A stretch of 18,601 nucleotides of DNA from Omnitrophica WOR_2 bacterium RIFCSPHIGHO2_02_FULL_52_10 (GTDB lineage: Bacteria; Omnitrophota; Gorgyraeia; Zapsychrales; Zapsychraceae), in the NCBI GenBank assembly GCA_001805655.1, contig MHGR01000028.1, forward strand, positions 1-18,601. The letters run 5' to 3'. Shown here piece by piece: positions 4,577 through 12,034 of the stretch. Positions within the stretch are counted from its first letter, which is position 1. Every line of letters starts with the position of its first letter. The position numbers and the translations under genes were made by a program. Under the pieces are notes generated by a model. It searched no databases and had not been told where the DNA came from. It worked only from the letters and a program-made list of their open reading frames with translations.

Positions 4577-6478
4577 TCACTCCGGACTGCACGCAATACT
4601 CATCCATAAACGGCGGCCGGAGTGGTCAAAAATATGACTTTCATTGACCCGCCTTACCGCATATTCGAAGCTGTCACGGTATTTATGAGCTGAAGCCATT
4701 TCGAGTGTTACAAGAATGGCGTCATCTATTTTATGAATACGGCCGGAGATGTTATAAATATTTGATATATATTCATTTATGTCTGTAGAAGCTATGTTTT
4801 GGGGGAAAAAATGATTGCAGGAGTAGTAGTGAAGGCACTGGGCAAAATCCAGGAAAATATCGGAGAAATTGTTAATTCTCCAGCTTGGCTTGGGTTGCTG
4901 TACCGGATCGTCAATCAAGCGGGAAACTTCCTGCGTTTCAGTATCAAAGTACGGCCATGAGGAAATATATTTTTCCAGGATTGTTTTACCCGTTTCCTCT
5001 ACATGATTGGTGACAATGGCCCCTAACGGGTCCTTGTCCTTTTGTTTCCATATAGTTACAACTCTTAATTCATTTTGATGGCCACGAAATTGAGATTCCC
5101 CTAAACCGGACTTTGTCTCGGCAAAATAATACACTCTATCCGTTTCTTCGTGGTAATAGGGTCGTTTCGCCGCCCATTTTACAGATTTAGTCAAATCTTT
5201 AAATTCCCCCTGCCGGGGACCGACTCCCGCCAAAAAAATCCTTTTTTGGGAGGGAATGGCCGAAAACTCCGTAAATTCTTCATCGTCCTTTGTGAGCATG
5301 GTCGCTTTAACGATCCTTTTGCCGGGGAGGTTCTCAAAAACGTCGACCATATCGTAAAACGGCCGGCCGAATTTCTCCTCTCCGGGGATTCGCCGAAAAA
5401 CACAGTTCCGGATATTCGCAATCAGGCAGTCAGAGAGAATTGTCAGGGCCCTGTTAACGGGCACACACTGGCGGCCCCAGGCCGCCTCCAAAGAGCCGCC
5501 GCTAAAAGAAGCCATTTGCGCGTCGAAGACAAGTTCCGACGCGTCTTCCAGGTACAGCTTATACCCCTTGACCTCCAAAAGCGCGTTTTCCTTCTCAATG
5601 CCGTATTCCATGATCAAAGTCCGGATGGCCGCATCCGGAAGCGCGCTGTCCCCACGGAACAGCTGCTTTAATTCCAGGAGTTCATTATTCTCCTCAAGAC
5701 TGCCGGGGCGGCAATCGTTCAGCGGCCAGATTCCGTGATCCTGATAAGACAAAATATCCTCGATAGTCTTAACCCCCAAAAACTGGAAAAACAAATACAT
5801 GTCGCTGGCCACATTAAAATGCCCTGATAAGCTGCCTTTTAGACATTTCTTGATAAGCCCTTCCATCAGATACTTGCCGGATAATGCCCATTGCGCGGCC
5901 TTTAGAAAGGCCAGCCCGGCCCCCCTTAATGGCGCCGCCCCCTTGTTTTTTTGAAGGGCGCGGAATTTTTCAACTTGCTCGAGAAAATCAAAATCCTGCG
6001 ATGCATCTTGCGTCGATTCGTCTTCGGATCTTGCAGGGATTTGCTCTTCTTGAAGCGGCGCCTTTGAGGCAACCGGTTCTGGCTGCTCCTTCCCCTGAAG
6101 GTCCGTCCGTATCGGCGGGGGCTCAGCCGCGCGAATTCTTTCCGTTTTAATATCTTCCGGCGGGTTCTTGACCGCTTCTGGTATGGACTCATGCTCCGTA
6201 ACAAACCCCGCCATCCGCATGTTTTTTAAAATTTCTGTTTTCCTGGCTGGAGGGATGGAGAATTTTTCAGACTTTACCAAGCCGCCCGCTCTTCTGCCGA
6301 CAGCGCTGCTCAATTCGGCACTTTTAAGAACGTTATTTATCGAAGATTTGGATATGTCGATTTGGAATTTTTCACTGGCAAGCAGGGCAAGCTTGCGGAC
6401 GCCTATGGCGGGATCTTGCTTCTTCTGGGCTAAAATAAAAGAAACGACTTCATCTTTAAGTTTGTGGACGACCCCCAT
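4577..6478 (-). CDS. HTH-containing protein, possibly transposase-derived (633 aa)
   Basis: I do not recognise a named family. Residues 1-55 look like a helix-turn-helix (a helix ending in LAQKKQDPAIGVRKLALLAS, then ISKSSINNVLKSA), as in DNA-binding domains of transposases. Residues 70-180 are a low-complexity Pro/Glu linker. The C-terminal two thirds has features reminiscent of IS4-like DDE transposases: a possible Asp in VFDAQMASFSGG (about 319), an Asp in YDMVDVF (about 376), and GAIVTNHVEETGK leading to SSWPYFDTETQEV (about 507-519). I did not see terminal inverted repeats, so a mobile element is not shown. The ATG at 6478 is chosen over a TTG at 6526 because GGGAGAGG lies upstream. A domesticated transposase acting as a regulator is one option. 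Confidence 0.6.
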   Translation of the reverse strand: MGVVHKLKDEVVSFILAQKKQDPAIGVRKLALLASEKFQIDISKSSINNVLKSAELSSAVGRRAGGLVKSEKFSIPPARKTEILKNMRMAGFVTEHESIPEAVKNPPEDIKTERIRAAEPPPIRTDLQGKEQPEPVASKAPLQEEQIPARSEDESTQDASQDFDFLEQVEKFRALQKNKGAAPLRGAGLAFLKAAQWALSGKYLMEGLIKKCLKGSLSGHFNVASDMYLFFQFLGVKTIEDILSYQDHGIWPLNDCRPGSLEENNELLELKQLFRGDSALPDAAIRTLIMEYGIEKENALLEVKGYKLYLEDASELVFDAQMASFSGGSLEAAWGRQCVPVNRALTILSDCLIANIRNCVFRRIPGEEKFGRPFYDMVDVFENLPGKRIVKATMLTKDDEEFTEFSAIPSQKRIFLAGVGPRQGEFKDLTKSVKWAAKRPYYHEETDRVYYFAETKSGLGESQFRGHQNELRVVTIWKQKDKDPLGAIVTNHVEETGKTILEKYISSWPYFDTETQEVSRLIDDPVQQPKPSWRINNFSDIFLDFAQCLHYYSCNHFFPQNIASTDINEYISNIYNISGRIHKIDDAILVTLEMASAHKYRDSFEYAVRRVNESHIFDHSGRRLWMSIACSPE

Positions 6479-6557
6479 GTAACTTATCCTCTCCCAGGAA
6501 TATTTTAGAAGTCCAATTGGAGTCAAAGCTCAGACTGGACATTAATAAGACATAATT

Positions 6558-6586
6558 AGTATATCATTGACCTTCTCTTGGTCAAT
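6558..6586 (-). promoter_or_regulatory. Promoter overlapped by a 21-bp palindrome
   Basis: On the minus strand TTGACC (6580-6585) is followed after 16 bases by TATACT (6558-6563), the same spacing and -10 as at 4485-4512. The perfect inverted repeat ATTGACC-N7-GGTCAAT (6566-6586) covers the -35 and the spacer. It is therefore placed as a repressor operator for the HTH gene at 4577-6478, perhaps bound by that protein itself (inference). There is no T-run after it, so a terminator for the DUF192 gene is less likely. Confidence 0.6.
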
Positions 6587-6593
6587 AAAATAC

Positions 6594-6950
6594 TCAATTA
6601 TCGGCTTGTTTGATTTCAATTTTATCGTCTAAAGCGGTTCTAGATTGGACAATAACTCCGGAAGGAACCTCAATAACTTGGCTGGTTTTGAGAAAAATGC
6701 GGCTAAATTGAAATGGTAATAAACGCTCAACTAGGCCAACGACATGGCTATTCTTATCGATAAAAATCGCATCGATGGGAAAACGCATAAAAAGCATGTG
6801 GACGGATTTACAGCGGGTGATAACAAGGGCTTCCCCCGGCAGGAGGGATTGCCTGTTGAGGAGCCCGATCATTCTGGAAAAAAATGTGTCGGCGAGGACG
6901 CCTTTTTGGGCAATGACCGTATTCTTTGTTGTGTTAAGAATAAAAACCAA
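6594..6950 (-). CDS. DUF192 family protein (118 aa)
   Basis: A DUF192 protein, a small conserved family of unknown biochemical function. Family marks are ADTFFSRMIGLL near the start, the core CKSVHMLFMRFPIDAIFID, and near the end VIEVPSGVI, which matches the usual LELPAG-like strand. No signal peptide is evident, whereas many members are exported or lipid-anchored. Two TTG starts are possible. The one at 6950 is preferred because AAGG lies upstream, it begins at the conserved part, and it avoids a 26-base overlap with the preceding gene. The TTG at 6989 would add 13 residues. It follows the CpaE-CpaF fusion by 13 bases, so it is probably the last gene of the tad operon. DUF192 genes do occur beside tad genes in other bacteria (recall, unchecked). 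Confidence 0.85.
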   Translation of the reverse strand: MVFILNTTKNTVIAQKGVLADTFFSRMIGLLNRQSLLPGEALVITRCKSVHMLFMRFPIDAIFIDKNSHVVGLVERLLPFQFSRIFLKTSQVIEVPSGVIVQSRTALDDKIEIKQADN

Positions 6951-6963
6951 CGCTACCTTAGCT

Positions 6964-9117
6964 CTAAACCGCGAACATCTTTCTGTCAACCGGCAGCCCC
7001 CGCGTCACTAATTCATCCAGGCACTGCGGGATATAGCCTGTCGGCTGAAATTTTCCGAGAACCCGGCCGTCGCGCTCAACCCCCTCTTGCTTGAACACAA
7101 AAACATCTTCCATTTGCAGATGAAAATCCTCGCTGAGACCGGTGATTTCGGATATTCCCGTGATCTTTCTGGTCCCGTCCGAAAAACGGTTGATATGCAC
7201 GATAATGTCTATGGCCGAGGAAACCATTTCATTAATCGCCCTCACCGGCAGCTCGATGCCGCTTAGCAAAATCATGGACTGCATGCGGGTCAACACGTCC
7301 CTGGTCGAGTTGGCGTGCAACGTCGTCAGGGACCCGTCGTGGCCGGTGTTCATCGCCTGAAGCATGTCCAGGGCCTCGGCCCCGCGGCATTCCCCAATCA
7401 CAATGCGGTCCGGGCGCATGCGCAGGCAATTGATAAAAAGGTCGCGGATGGTCACGGCCCCGCGCCCCTCAATGTTCGGCGGACGGGACTCCAGCCGCCC
7501 CCAATGGCTCTTTTTGAGTTTCAATTCCGCGGCATCCTCGATCGTTATGATCCGTTCATTGTCCGGAATAAATTCGGAAATGACGTTCAGCAGGGTTGTC
7601 TTCCCCGCCCCCGTCCCTCCGGAAACAATGATATTTTTCCGACCGATCACGCAGGCGTATAGAAAATCGGCCATGTCCTTGGTTAAACTGTGGTACTTGT
7701 TGAGCAGGTCATCGATCTGCAGCCGCTCCTTGCCGAATTTCCGAATCGTGATCATCGGCCCGTTTAAGGACAGCGGCGGAATGATGGCGTTGATGCGCGA
7801 GCCGTCCGGAAGCCGCGCGTCGACCATCGGGGTCGACTCGTCAATGCGCCGGCCCAGGGGGGCGATGATCCTTTCGATGATGGAGCGCATTTTCTCATCG
7901 GAAACAAACCTCTTGTTGGTCAAAATAAGCTTGCCGTTCTTTTCAACGTAAACTTCATCCCGGCTGTTCACCATGATGTCCGTGACATCCGGATCGGCAA
8001 GGAATTCCTCCAGCGCCCCCAACCCCAGCGCCTCATTGACGATATCGGCCACCAGCCTGCGCCGCTCTTCGGAGGACGCGATTTTCCCGCCCGCCTCTTC
8101 GGTCAGCAGGTTCGTCACGACCTCTTCCGCGGTCCTCTTGACCTGGACCACCGATTCCGGGTCGCGCAGCAGATCGGCGGCGATCCCGTCAAGATTCAAC
8201 CGTTCAACCAATTTTTCATGGATTTTCTTTTTCAGGATCAGAGTATCATCATCTTCCGTAAATCCCCTTTCCACCGGGACACTGCCCTGTTGTGAGATTC
8301 CGAATTTCGCCCAGAACTCCCCGGGCTTCTCCAGCGTTTCCACGTTTCTTTTTTTTTCGACTTCGGTCGCCGGGACAAACAGGTCCTCCCGGCGCATGAC
8401 GCCGGCCATGCGGTTGAACGCGTCGGCCACGCCGCTCTTGGGGCTGTCCAGCACGCAGGGAATGCCGCGGTTTAACGCCATGCCTACCGTTTTTCCGTCG
8501 GAAGGCACGTTGCTGAATATCTCGCAGGGCAGGGCCGAACGCACTTCCTGCCAGGCGACGCTGCCCCGGCTCTCGGAGCGGTTGAGGACGAGCTTAACCA
8601 TCTTCAAGGGAAATTGCAGGCTTTGCAGAATGTCCAGGCACCATTTCACCTGGTAGACCGCCAGGATATCCGGCGTCGCAACCAAGAGAATGAGATTGGA
8701 ATAATCAAAAACCGTAACCAGCATTTCATTGAGAGATTTGCCCGCGTCGACAAGAATATAATCATAAACGTTCTTCGCCTTGCGGAAAAACGGCTTGATA
8801 TTGTCCGGCGTGACGCGCCCAATCTGCTGGATGTGTTTAATGATCGGGATGAAATGCAGACCGCAGGAGTGAATCGCGGCATATTCCGTGAACAGTTCTG
8901 GATCATCGGAGGATTCAAGCGCGGGAAGGAGTTCAACGATCGAGTGGCGGGGCATCAGGTTAAGCATCCGGGCCATGTCCTGCCCCGCCTGAAAATCAAG
9001 GTCAACGACCAGGACCTTGTGCTTGGCCTTGGCCAGCGACGTGGCCAGATTGACCGTGACGAACGTCTTCCCGACGCCGCCTTTGTTGCTGAACACTGTG
9101 ATGGTCTTGGAACTCAT
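6964..9117 (-). CDS. CpaE-CpaF (TadZ-TadA) fusion ATPase
   Basis: A single 717-residue frame joins two Tad proteins that are normally separate. Residues 1-245 are a MinD/ParA-like ATPase of the CpaE/TadZ type: deviant Walker A KGGVGKT at 12-18, then VLVVDLDFQAGQDMARML. The usual N-terminal receiver-like domain of CpaE is absent. Residues 245-310 are a linker. Residues 310-717 are a CpaF/TadA secretion ATPase: Walker A GGTGAGKTT at 500-508, Asp box IEDAAEL at 526-532, Walker B RPDRIVIGECRG at 568-579 and His box SLTTLHANS at 596-604. CpaF powers pilus assembly and CpaE places the machine in the cell, so fusion would tie motor to localiser in the cytoplasm. It follows the secretin gene after the hairpin spacer at 9185-9431. 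The ATG at 9117 has no strong ribosome site. Confidence 0.93.
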   Translation of the reverse strand: MSSKTITVFSNKGGVGKTFVTVNLATSLAKAKHKVLVVDLDFQAGQDMARMLNLMPRHSIVELLPALESSDDPELFTEYAAIHSCGLHFIPIIKHIQQIGRVTPDNIKPFFRKAKNVYDYILVDAGKSLNEMLVTVFDYSNLILLVATPDILAVYQVKWCLDILQSLQFPLKMVKLVLNRSESRGSVAWQEVRSALPCEIFSNVPSDGKTVGMALNRGIPCVLDSPKSGVADAFNRMAGVMRREDLFVPATEVEKKRNVETLEKPGEFWAKFGISQQGSVPVERGFTEDDDTLILKKKIHEKLVERLNLDGIAADLLRDPESVVQVKRTAEEVVTNLLTEEAGGKIASSEERRRLVADIVNEALGLGALEEFLADPDVTDIMVNSRDEVYVEKNGKLILTNKRFVSDEKMRSIIERIIAPLGRRIDESTPMVDARLPDGSRINAIIPPLSLNGPMITIRKFGKERLQIDDLLNKYHSLTKDMADFLYACVIGRKNIIVSGGTGAGKTTLLNVISEFIPDNERIITIEDAAELKLKKSHWGRLESRPPNIEGRGAVTIRDLFINCLRMRPDRIVIGECRGAEALDMLQAMNTGHDGSLTTLHANSTRDVLTRMQSMILLSGIELPVRAINEMVSSAIDIIVHINRFSDGTRKITGISEITGLSEDFHLQMEDVFVFKQEGVERDGRVLGKFQPTGYIPQCLDELVTRGLPVDRKMFAV

Positions 9118-9467
9118 GAGCTGTTACTGCGCGTTACTTAAAACATCCCCCGCAAAATTGAAAAAACCATTTATCCGGCGAACAAGAAAACTCCTCACTT
9201 CGTTCGTACTTGCCTTCAAAAGTACTACAGAAAAGGCAAGTACATGTCCTCATTTCCTCTAAATATTTTAAAGGAAAATGAGGACGTCGTATCTTCTTTG
9301 CTGTATGGCTTTCCTTAAATACATTCAGAGGAAGCCATTACTGTGCCGACTTCGTCTAAAACTTTAAGGAAAGTCGGCCTGCATAGGAAAGGAGTTTTCT
9401 AGCAGCATCCGCTTTTTATACTTTCCTATGCTGTGATAAAAGTTCAAGCCGCCCGAACGGCAACCGA
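9118..9467. other. 350-base non-coding spacer inside the tad operon
   Basis: No open frame here is convincing. Most of it (9185-9431) is the hairpin array described separately. The remaining short ends contain no clear promoter or ribosome site for the ATG at 9117. It is the largest gap within the operon, whose other neighbours are close or overlapping. Confidence 0.7.
9185..9431. repeat. Five-hairpin array with a long-range pairing
   Basis: Hairpins: A, GTACTTGCCTT 9206-9216 with AAGGCAAGTAC 9233-9243. B, GTCCTCATTTCCT 9246-9258 with 9272-9285, one bulged A. C, ATGGCTTTCCT 9305-9315 with AGGAAGCCAT 9329-9338. D, GCCGACTT 9345-9352 with AAGTCGGC 9371-9378. E, GCATAGGAAAG 9381-9391 with CTTTCCTATGC 9421-9431. 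In B, C and D the inner part is alike (TTTCCTT-A-rich-AGAGGAA or similar; C is in the opposite orientation) while the outer stems differ. In addition AGAAAACTCCT 9185-9195 is fully complementary to AGGAGTTTTCT 9390-9400, in the loop of E. No T-run follows any stem, so these are not ordinary terminators. Confidence 0.8.
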
Positions 9468-11117
9468 TTAATTCCTGTTCAGGCTGTACACAATCGGTAT
9501 TGTCACATTCAGTTCCTGCAGATCCGTATCGGTAGGAAAAGCCCGGAACGGCGCCAATCGTTTCGCCGTGTTCAGCGCAACCTCGTCAAATATCTCGTGG
9601 CCGGAGGACTCCTTGATCAAGGCGAACGCAAGCGTTCCGTCATTAAGGATGAGCATTCCCACCTTAACCGTCCCCTCCCAGCCGTATTGCCTTGCCTCGC
9701 TGGGGTAAACGCTGGCCTGGGATATCTTCTGCTGAATGTCCCGGACATACTCGGTCATTTCCCGGGGGATGCCGATATAATGCGGAATCATATTTTGTTG
9801 CGGGGCTAAGTCTGCGGATATTGATTGGTCCGCAGCGGCCATGCCGGAATCCGAAGAAAAAGCCTGTTGAGCGCCAGGAGCTTCTTGTTGCTTTAATATG
9901 TGCGGAGTCAAGGCGATGACAAGCTCCTGGTCCTGCACGGGAATGGGATTCACCCTGCTTCTAAACAGCAGCCCCAATACCGGGATGTCGCCGATGAACG
10001 GGATCTTGCTCAGTGTTTGGCTTTCCGACTTTTTTATCAATCCCGCGAGCACGATCGTTTGTCCGTCATCCAGAAAAAGGTGGGTGCTGGCCGACCGCGT
10101 GGAAAACGCCACGTCCGAGGAAACGGTGCTGGCTGTTGAGGCGTCGATCTCGCTGATTTCAAGATTCATGTTGATATCAATCTTCTGTTTCCGGATAGTT
10201 GGGGTGATCGTCATGCTGATGCCGAATTCCTTGAACTCCACATTTTCCTGCGTCCCGGTGGAGGACGACGTCGTTGTTCTCACGGGGATTTCGCCGCCAA
10301 CCAGAAACGAGGCCTCCTGCCCGCTGACCACCACCAGCTTCGGTTTTGAAAGGAGACGCGCCTTCCCTTCCGTAATCAGCGCATTGACCGCCGCAATCAA
10401 CTGGCCGGTCCTGTTAAACTCGCCGATCTTGAAGAAATCCCGGATGTGCCCGTCGGTCGGCCATTGGTCCTCTTCGTAGTTTGGAGCTATCCCTGTCCGC
10501 CCGCCCGTCGTCCAATCAATCCCCAGACTTTTTTGAAGGGTTTCATTCAATTCCGTCAGCTGCATATCGATTTGGACCATGTCCTCGATCACTTCATCCA
10601 CGACCAAATTGATAATATCATCATGGAACGGTTCGATAATGTTGTCATACAGATCTCGTTTATGATCGGGGATGTCGCCCGACAAAACAACCTTGCCTTC
10701 TTGAGGATTAATGTCTAACGTGACTTCGTGGATGTCTTCGGTTTTGAGGAGTTTTTGAAGGCGGCTTTTGACAAGATCAAGATTTTGATTGAACACGCTC
10801 AGCATGATCGTGCGCTTGCCGTGCTCATCCCATATGAACAGGGCCGATTGGCCGACCGCCTTGCCCACCAAAAGCAACTCCTGCTCGTCCGCATCGACAA
10901 TGTCCACCACTTCAGGATCGGTTACCGAAACGCGGGTCATGGAGTACACCTTTATGGTCACCAACTCCCCTTTGACCAGGTTAATATCATCCGTATAAAT
11001 GGAATCTATGTCGTCCGACTGGGTCTGACAGAAAACCGGTGTCGTGCTAAGCATAATGGCTGCGGCCATGAACCAGCACATCCCGGCCACGGTGAATGCC
11101 TTAAGGGTGCGTGTCAT
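9468..11117 (-). CDS. cpaC: CpaC/RcpA-type secretin with TonB-like C-terminal domain
   Basis: The outer-membrane channel of the Tad pilus. There is a Sec signal at about residues 1-31, then a pilus-secretin N-terminal domain (LVKGELVTIKVYSMTRVSV, VTDPEVVDI), a BON-like stretch (about 130-180), and the secretin core (about 240-408) with KARLLSKPKLVVVSGQEASF, VGGEIPVR and IPFIGDIPVLGLLFRS. CpaC proteins commonly end shortly after this core. Here about 140 more residues follow: a Gln/Ala linker, then from about 463 a TonB C-terminal-like domain (VYPSEARQYGWEGTVKVGML, then a helix and VTIPIVYSLN). That domain normally contacts outer-membrane receptors. The start at 11117 overlaps the cpaB stop by one base (TAATG), indicating translational coupling. 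A TonB-domain assignment by eye is good but not proven. Confidence 0.9.
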   Translation of the reverse strand: MTRTLKAFTVAGMCWFMAAAIMLSTTPVFCQTQSDDIDSIYTDDINLVKGELVTIKVYSMTRVSVTDPEVVDIVDADEQELLLVGKAVGQSALFIWDEHGKRTIMLSVFNQNLDLVKSRLQKLLKTEDIHEVTLDINPQEGKVVLSGDIPDHKRDLYDNIIEPFHDDIINLVVDEVIEDMVQIDMQLTELNETLQKSLGIDWTTGGRTGIAPNYEEDQWPTDGHIRDFFKIGEFNRTGQLIAAVNALITEGKARLLSKPKLVVVSGQEASFLVGGEIPVRTTTSSSTGTQENVEFKEFGISMTITPTIRKQKIDINMNLEISEIDASTASTVSSDVAFSTRSASTHLFLDDGQTIVLAGLIKKSESQTLSKIPFIGDIPVLGLLFRSRVNPIPVQDQELVIALTPHILKQQEAPGAQQAFSSDSGMAAADQSISADLAPQQNMIPHYIGIPREMTEYVRDIQQKISQASVYPSEARQYGWEGTVKVGMLILNDGTLAFALIKESSGHEIFDEVALNTAKRLAPFRAFPTDTDLQELNVTIPIVYSLNRN

Positions 11118-11968
11118 TAAAGCTCTCTTCCTCCCCGAAAGATCTGAATGAACGGTTTCACTTCTTCCTCTTTTTCTTCTTTATCCGTTTCCGATTTCTT
11201 AATCGTCGCTTTTTTCTTGGGGACGAGCAGCTCGGTCCCCTGCTGCTCCAGGACGAAATCCGCCAAAGCATCCCAAGACGCCACTTTTTGTAAAATCTTA
11301 TCCTCCGTGTCTATGGGAGACCTCAGGGATAACTGCAGGTCACCGTTCGCCTCGGCGAATGATAACAGCCCCGCTTCTTCCGGGCTTACGGCCAGCGTGA
11401 CGTTCAACGCGCTCATTTGCTGCTGCGCTTCATAGGCGGGCTCCTGCCCCACGGGATTATAATTCGTCCCGACAGCAAGGACCTGGATGTTCTGGAATAA
11501 AACGGTCGTCACTTTGTCTATTTTCGCCTTTTTTTCATCACTTTCTTCAGGGACATTAAGCTGGGCAATCACGTCCACGAAATCACCGGGGTTGATCAGG
11601 CCGCCGACAGCCGATAATGACTTGATGTTTACGGTGATGGCCCTTTTCCCCGGAGGGGTCCTCAAGGAAAACACCGTTTTCTGGACCGGGGGCTTATCCG
11701 TCTTTAGAGGAACCTCCCTGATAACGGGTTGCTGCTCAACCTTTTTCGCGAGGGCCTGGTAATCTTGCGCCAGTTTATTAAGCATCTGCTTCGTCGAATC
11801 CACCTCCTTAACCAGCGCGGAACTCCGGCCCTGATATTCCTTGGCGATGATCTTGGTCTGCTCATCCACTTTGTCGCTCACCACCTTGCTCATGAGCATG
11901 GACGCCACCAGCCCCAGGCCGATCGCCAGAAGGATCGTCGCCAATTGTTTTTTATTCTCTATATTCAT
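11117..11968 (-). CDS. cpaB: CpaB/RcpC-type pilus assembly protein (283 aa)
   Basis: An inner-membrane or periplasmic Tad component that works with the secretin. It has an N-terminal membrane helix (ATILLAIGLGLVASMLM), then about 50 residues of predicted coiled coil rich in Lys, Glu and Gln, then the CpaB/RcpC domain with AITVNIKSLSAVGG, INPGDFVDVIAQL and a strand LNVTLAVSPEEAGLLSFAE. The SAF domain that usually follows the membrane helix (V-A-x-x-D-I-P-x-G-type) is not visible; the coiled coil stands in its place. The C-terminal tail is Lys/Glu-rich. The ATG at 11968 is preferred to one at 11974 because GGAGGA sits next to the latter but at proper distance from the former. It lies between the PPIase and cpaC and overlaps cpaC by one base. 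Confidence 0.88.
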   Translation of the reverse strand: MNIENKKQLATILLAIGLGLVASMLMSKVVSDKVDEQTKIIAKEYQGRSSALVKEVDSTKQMLNKLAQDYQALAKKVEQQPVIREVPLKTDKPPVQKTVFSLRTPPGKRAITVNIKSLSAVGGLINPGDFVDVIAQLNVPEESDEKKAKIDKVTTVLFQNIQVLAVGTNYNPVGQEPAYEAQQQMSALNVTLAVSPEEAGLLSFAEANGDLQLSLRSPIDTEDKILQKVASWDALADFVLEQQGTELLVPKKKATIKKSETDKEEKEEEVKPFIQIFRGGREL

Positions 11969-12034
11969 GAACATTCCTCCGGGGTATGATCATCACCCTT
12001 GCCGTTTGATGTTCCGGCAGGATGCCGGACAGGG

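Noticed and set aside
4577..6526. Intact insertion sequence around the HTH gene
   Set aside because: I found no terminal inverted repeats or target duplications bracketing the gene, and it has its own promoter with an operator-like palindrome.
7364..8656. Long plus-strand open frames (7364-7951 and 7973-8656)
   Set aside because: They lie opposite the CpaE-CpaF gene, have low-complexity Ser/Arg-rich translations, and carry no recognisable domain. They are antisense shadows of a real gene.
6964..9117. Apparent fusion caused by a sequencing frameshift
   Set aside because: Both halves are in the same frame through a linker with no stop, and all motifs on both sides are intact, so no frame change is needed to explain the fusion.
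9185..9431. A row of intrinsic terminators
   Set aside because: None of the stems is followed by a T-run on either strand, and the array lies inside an operon rather than at its end.
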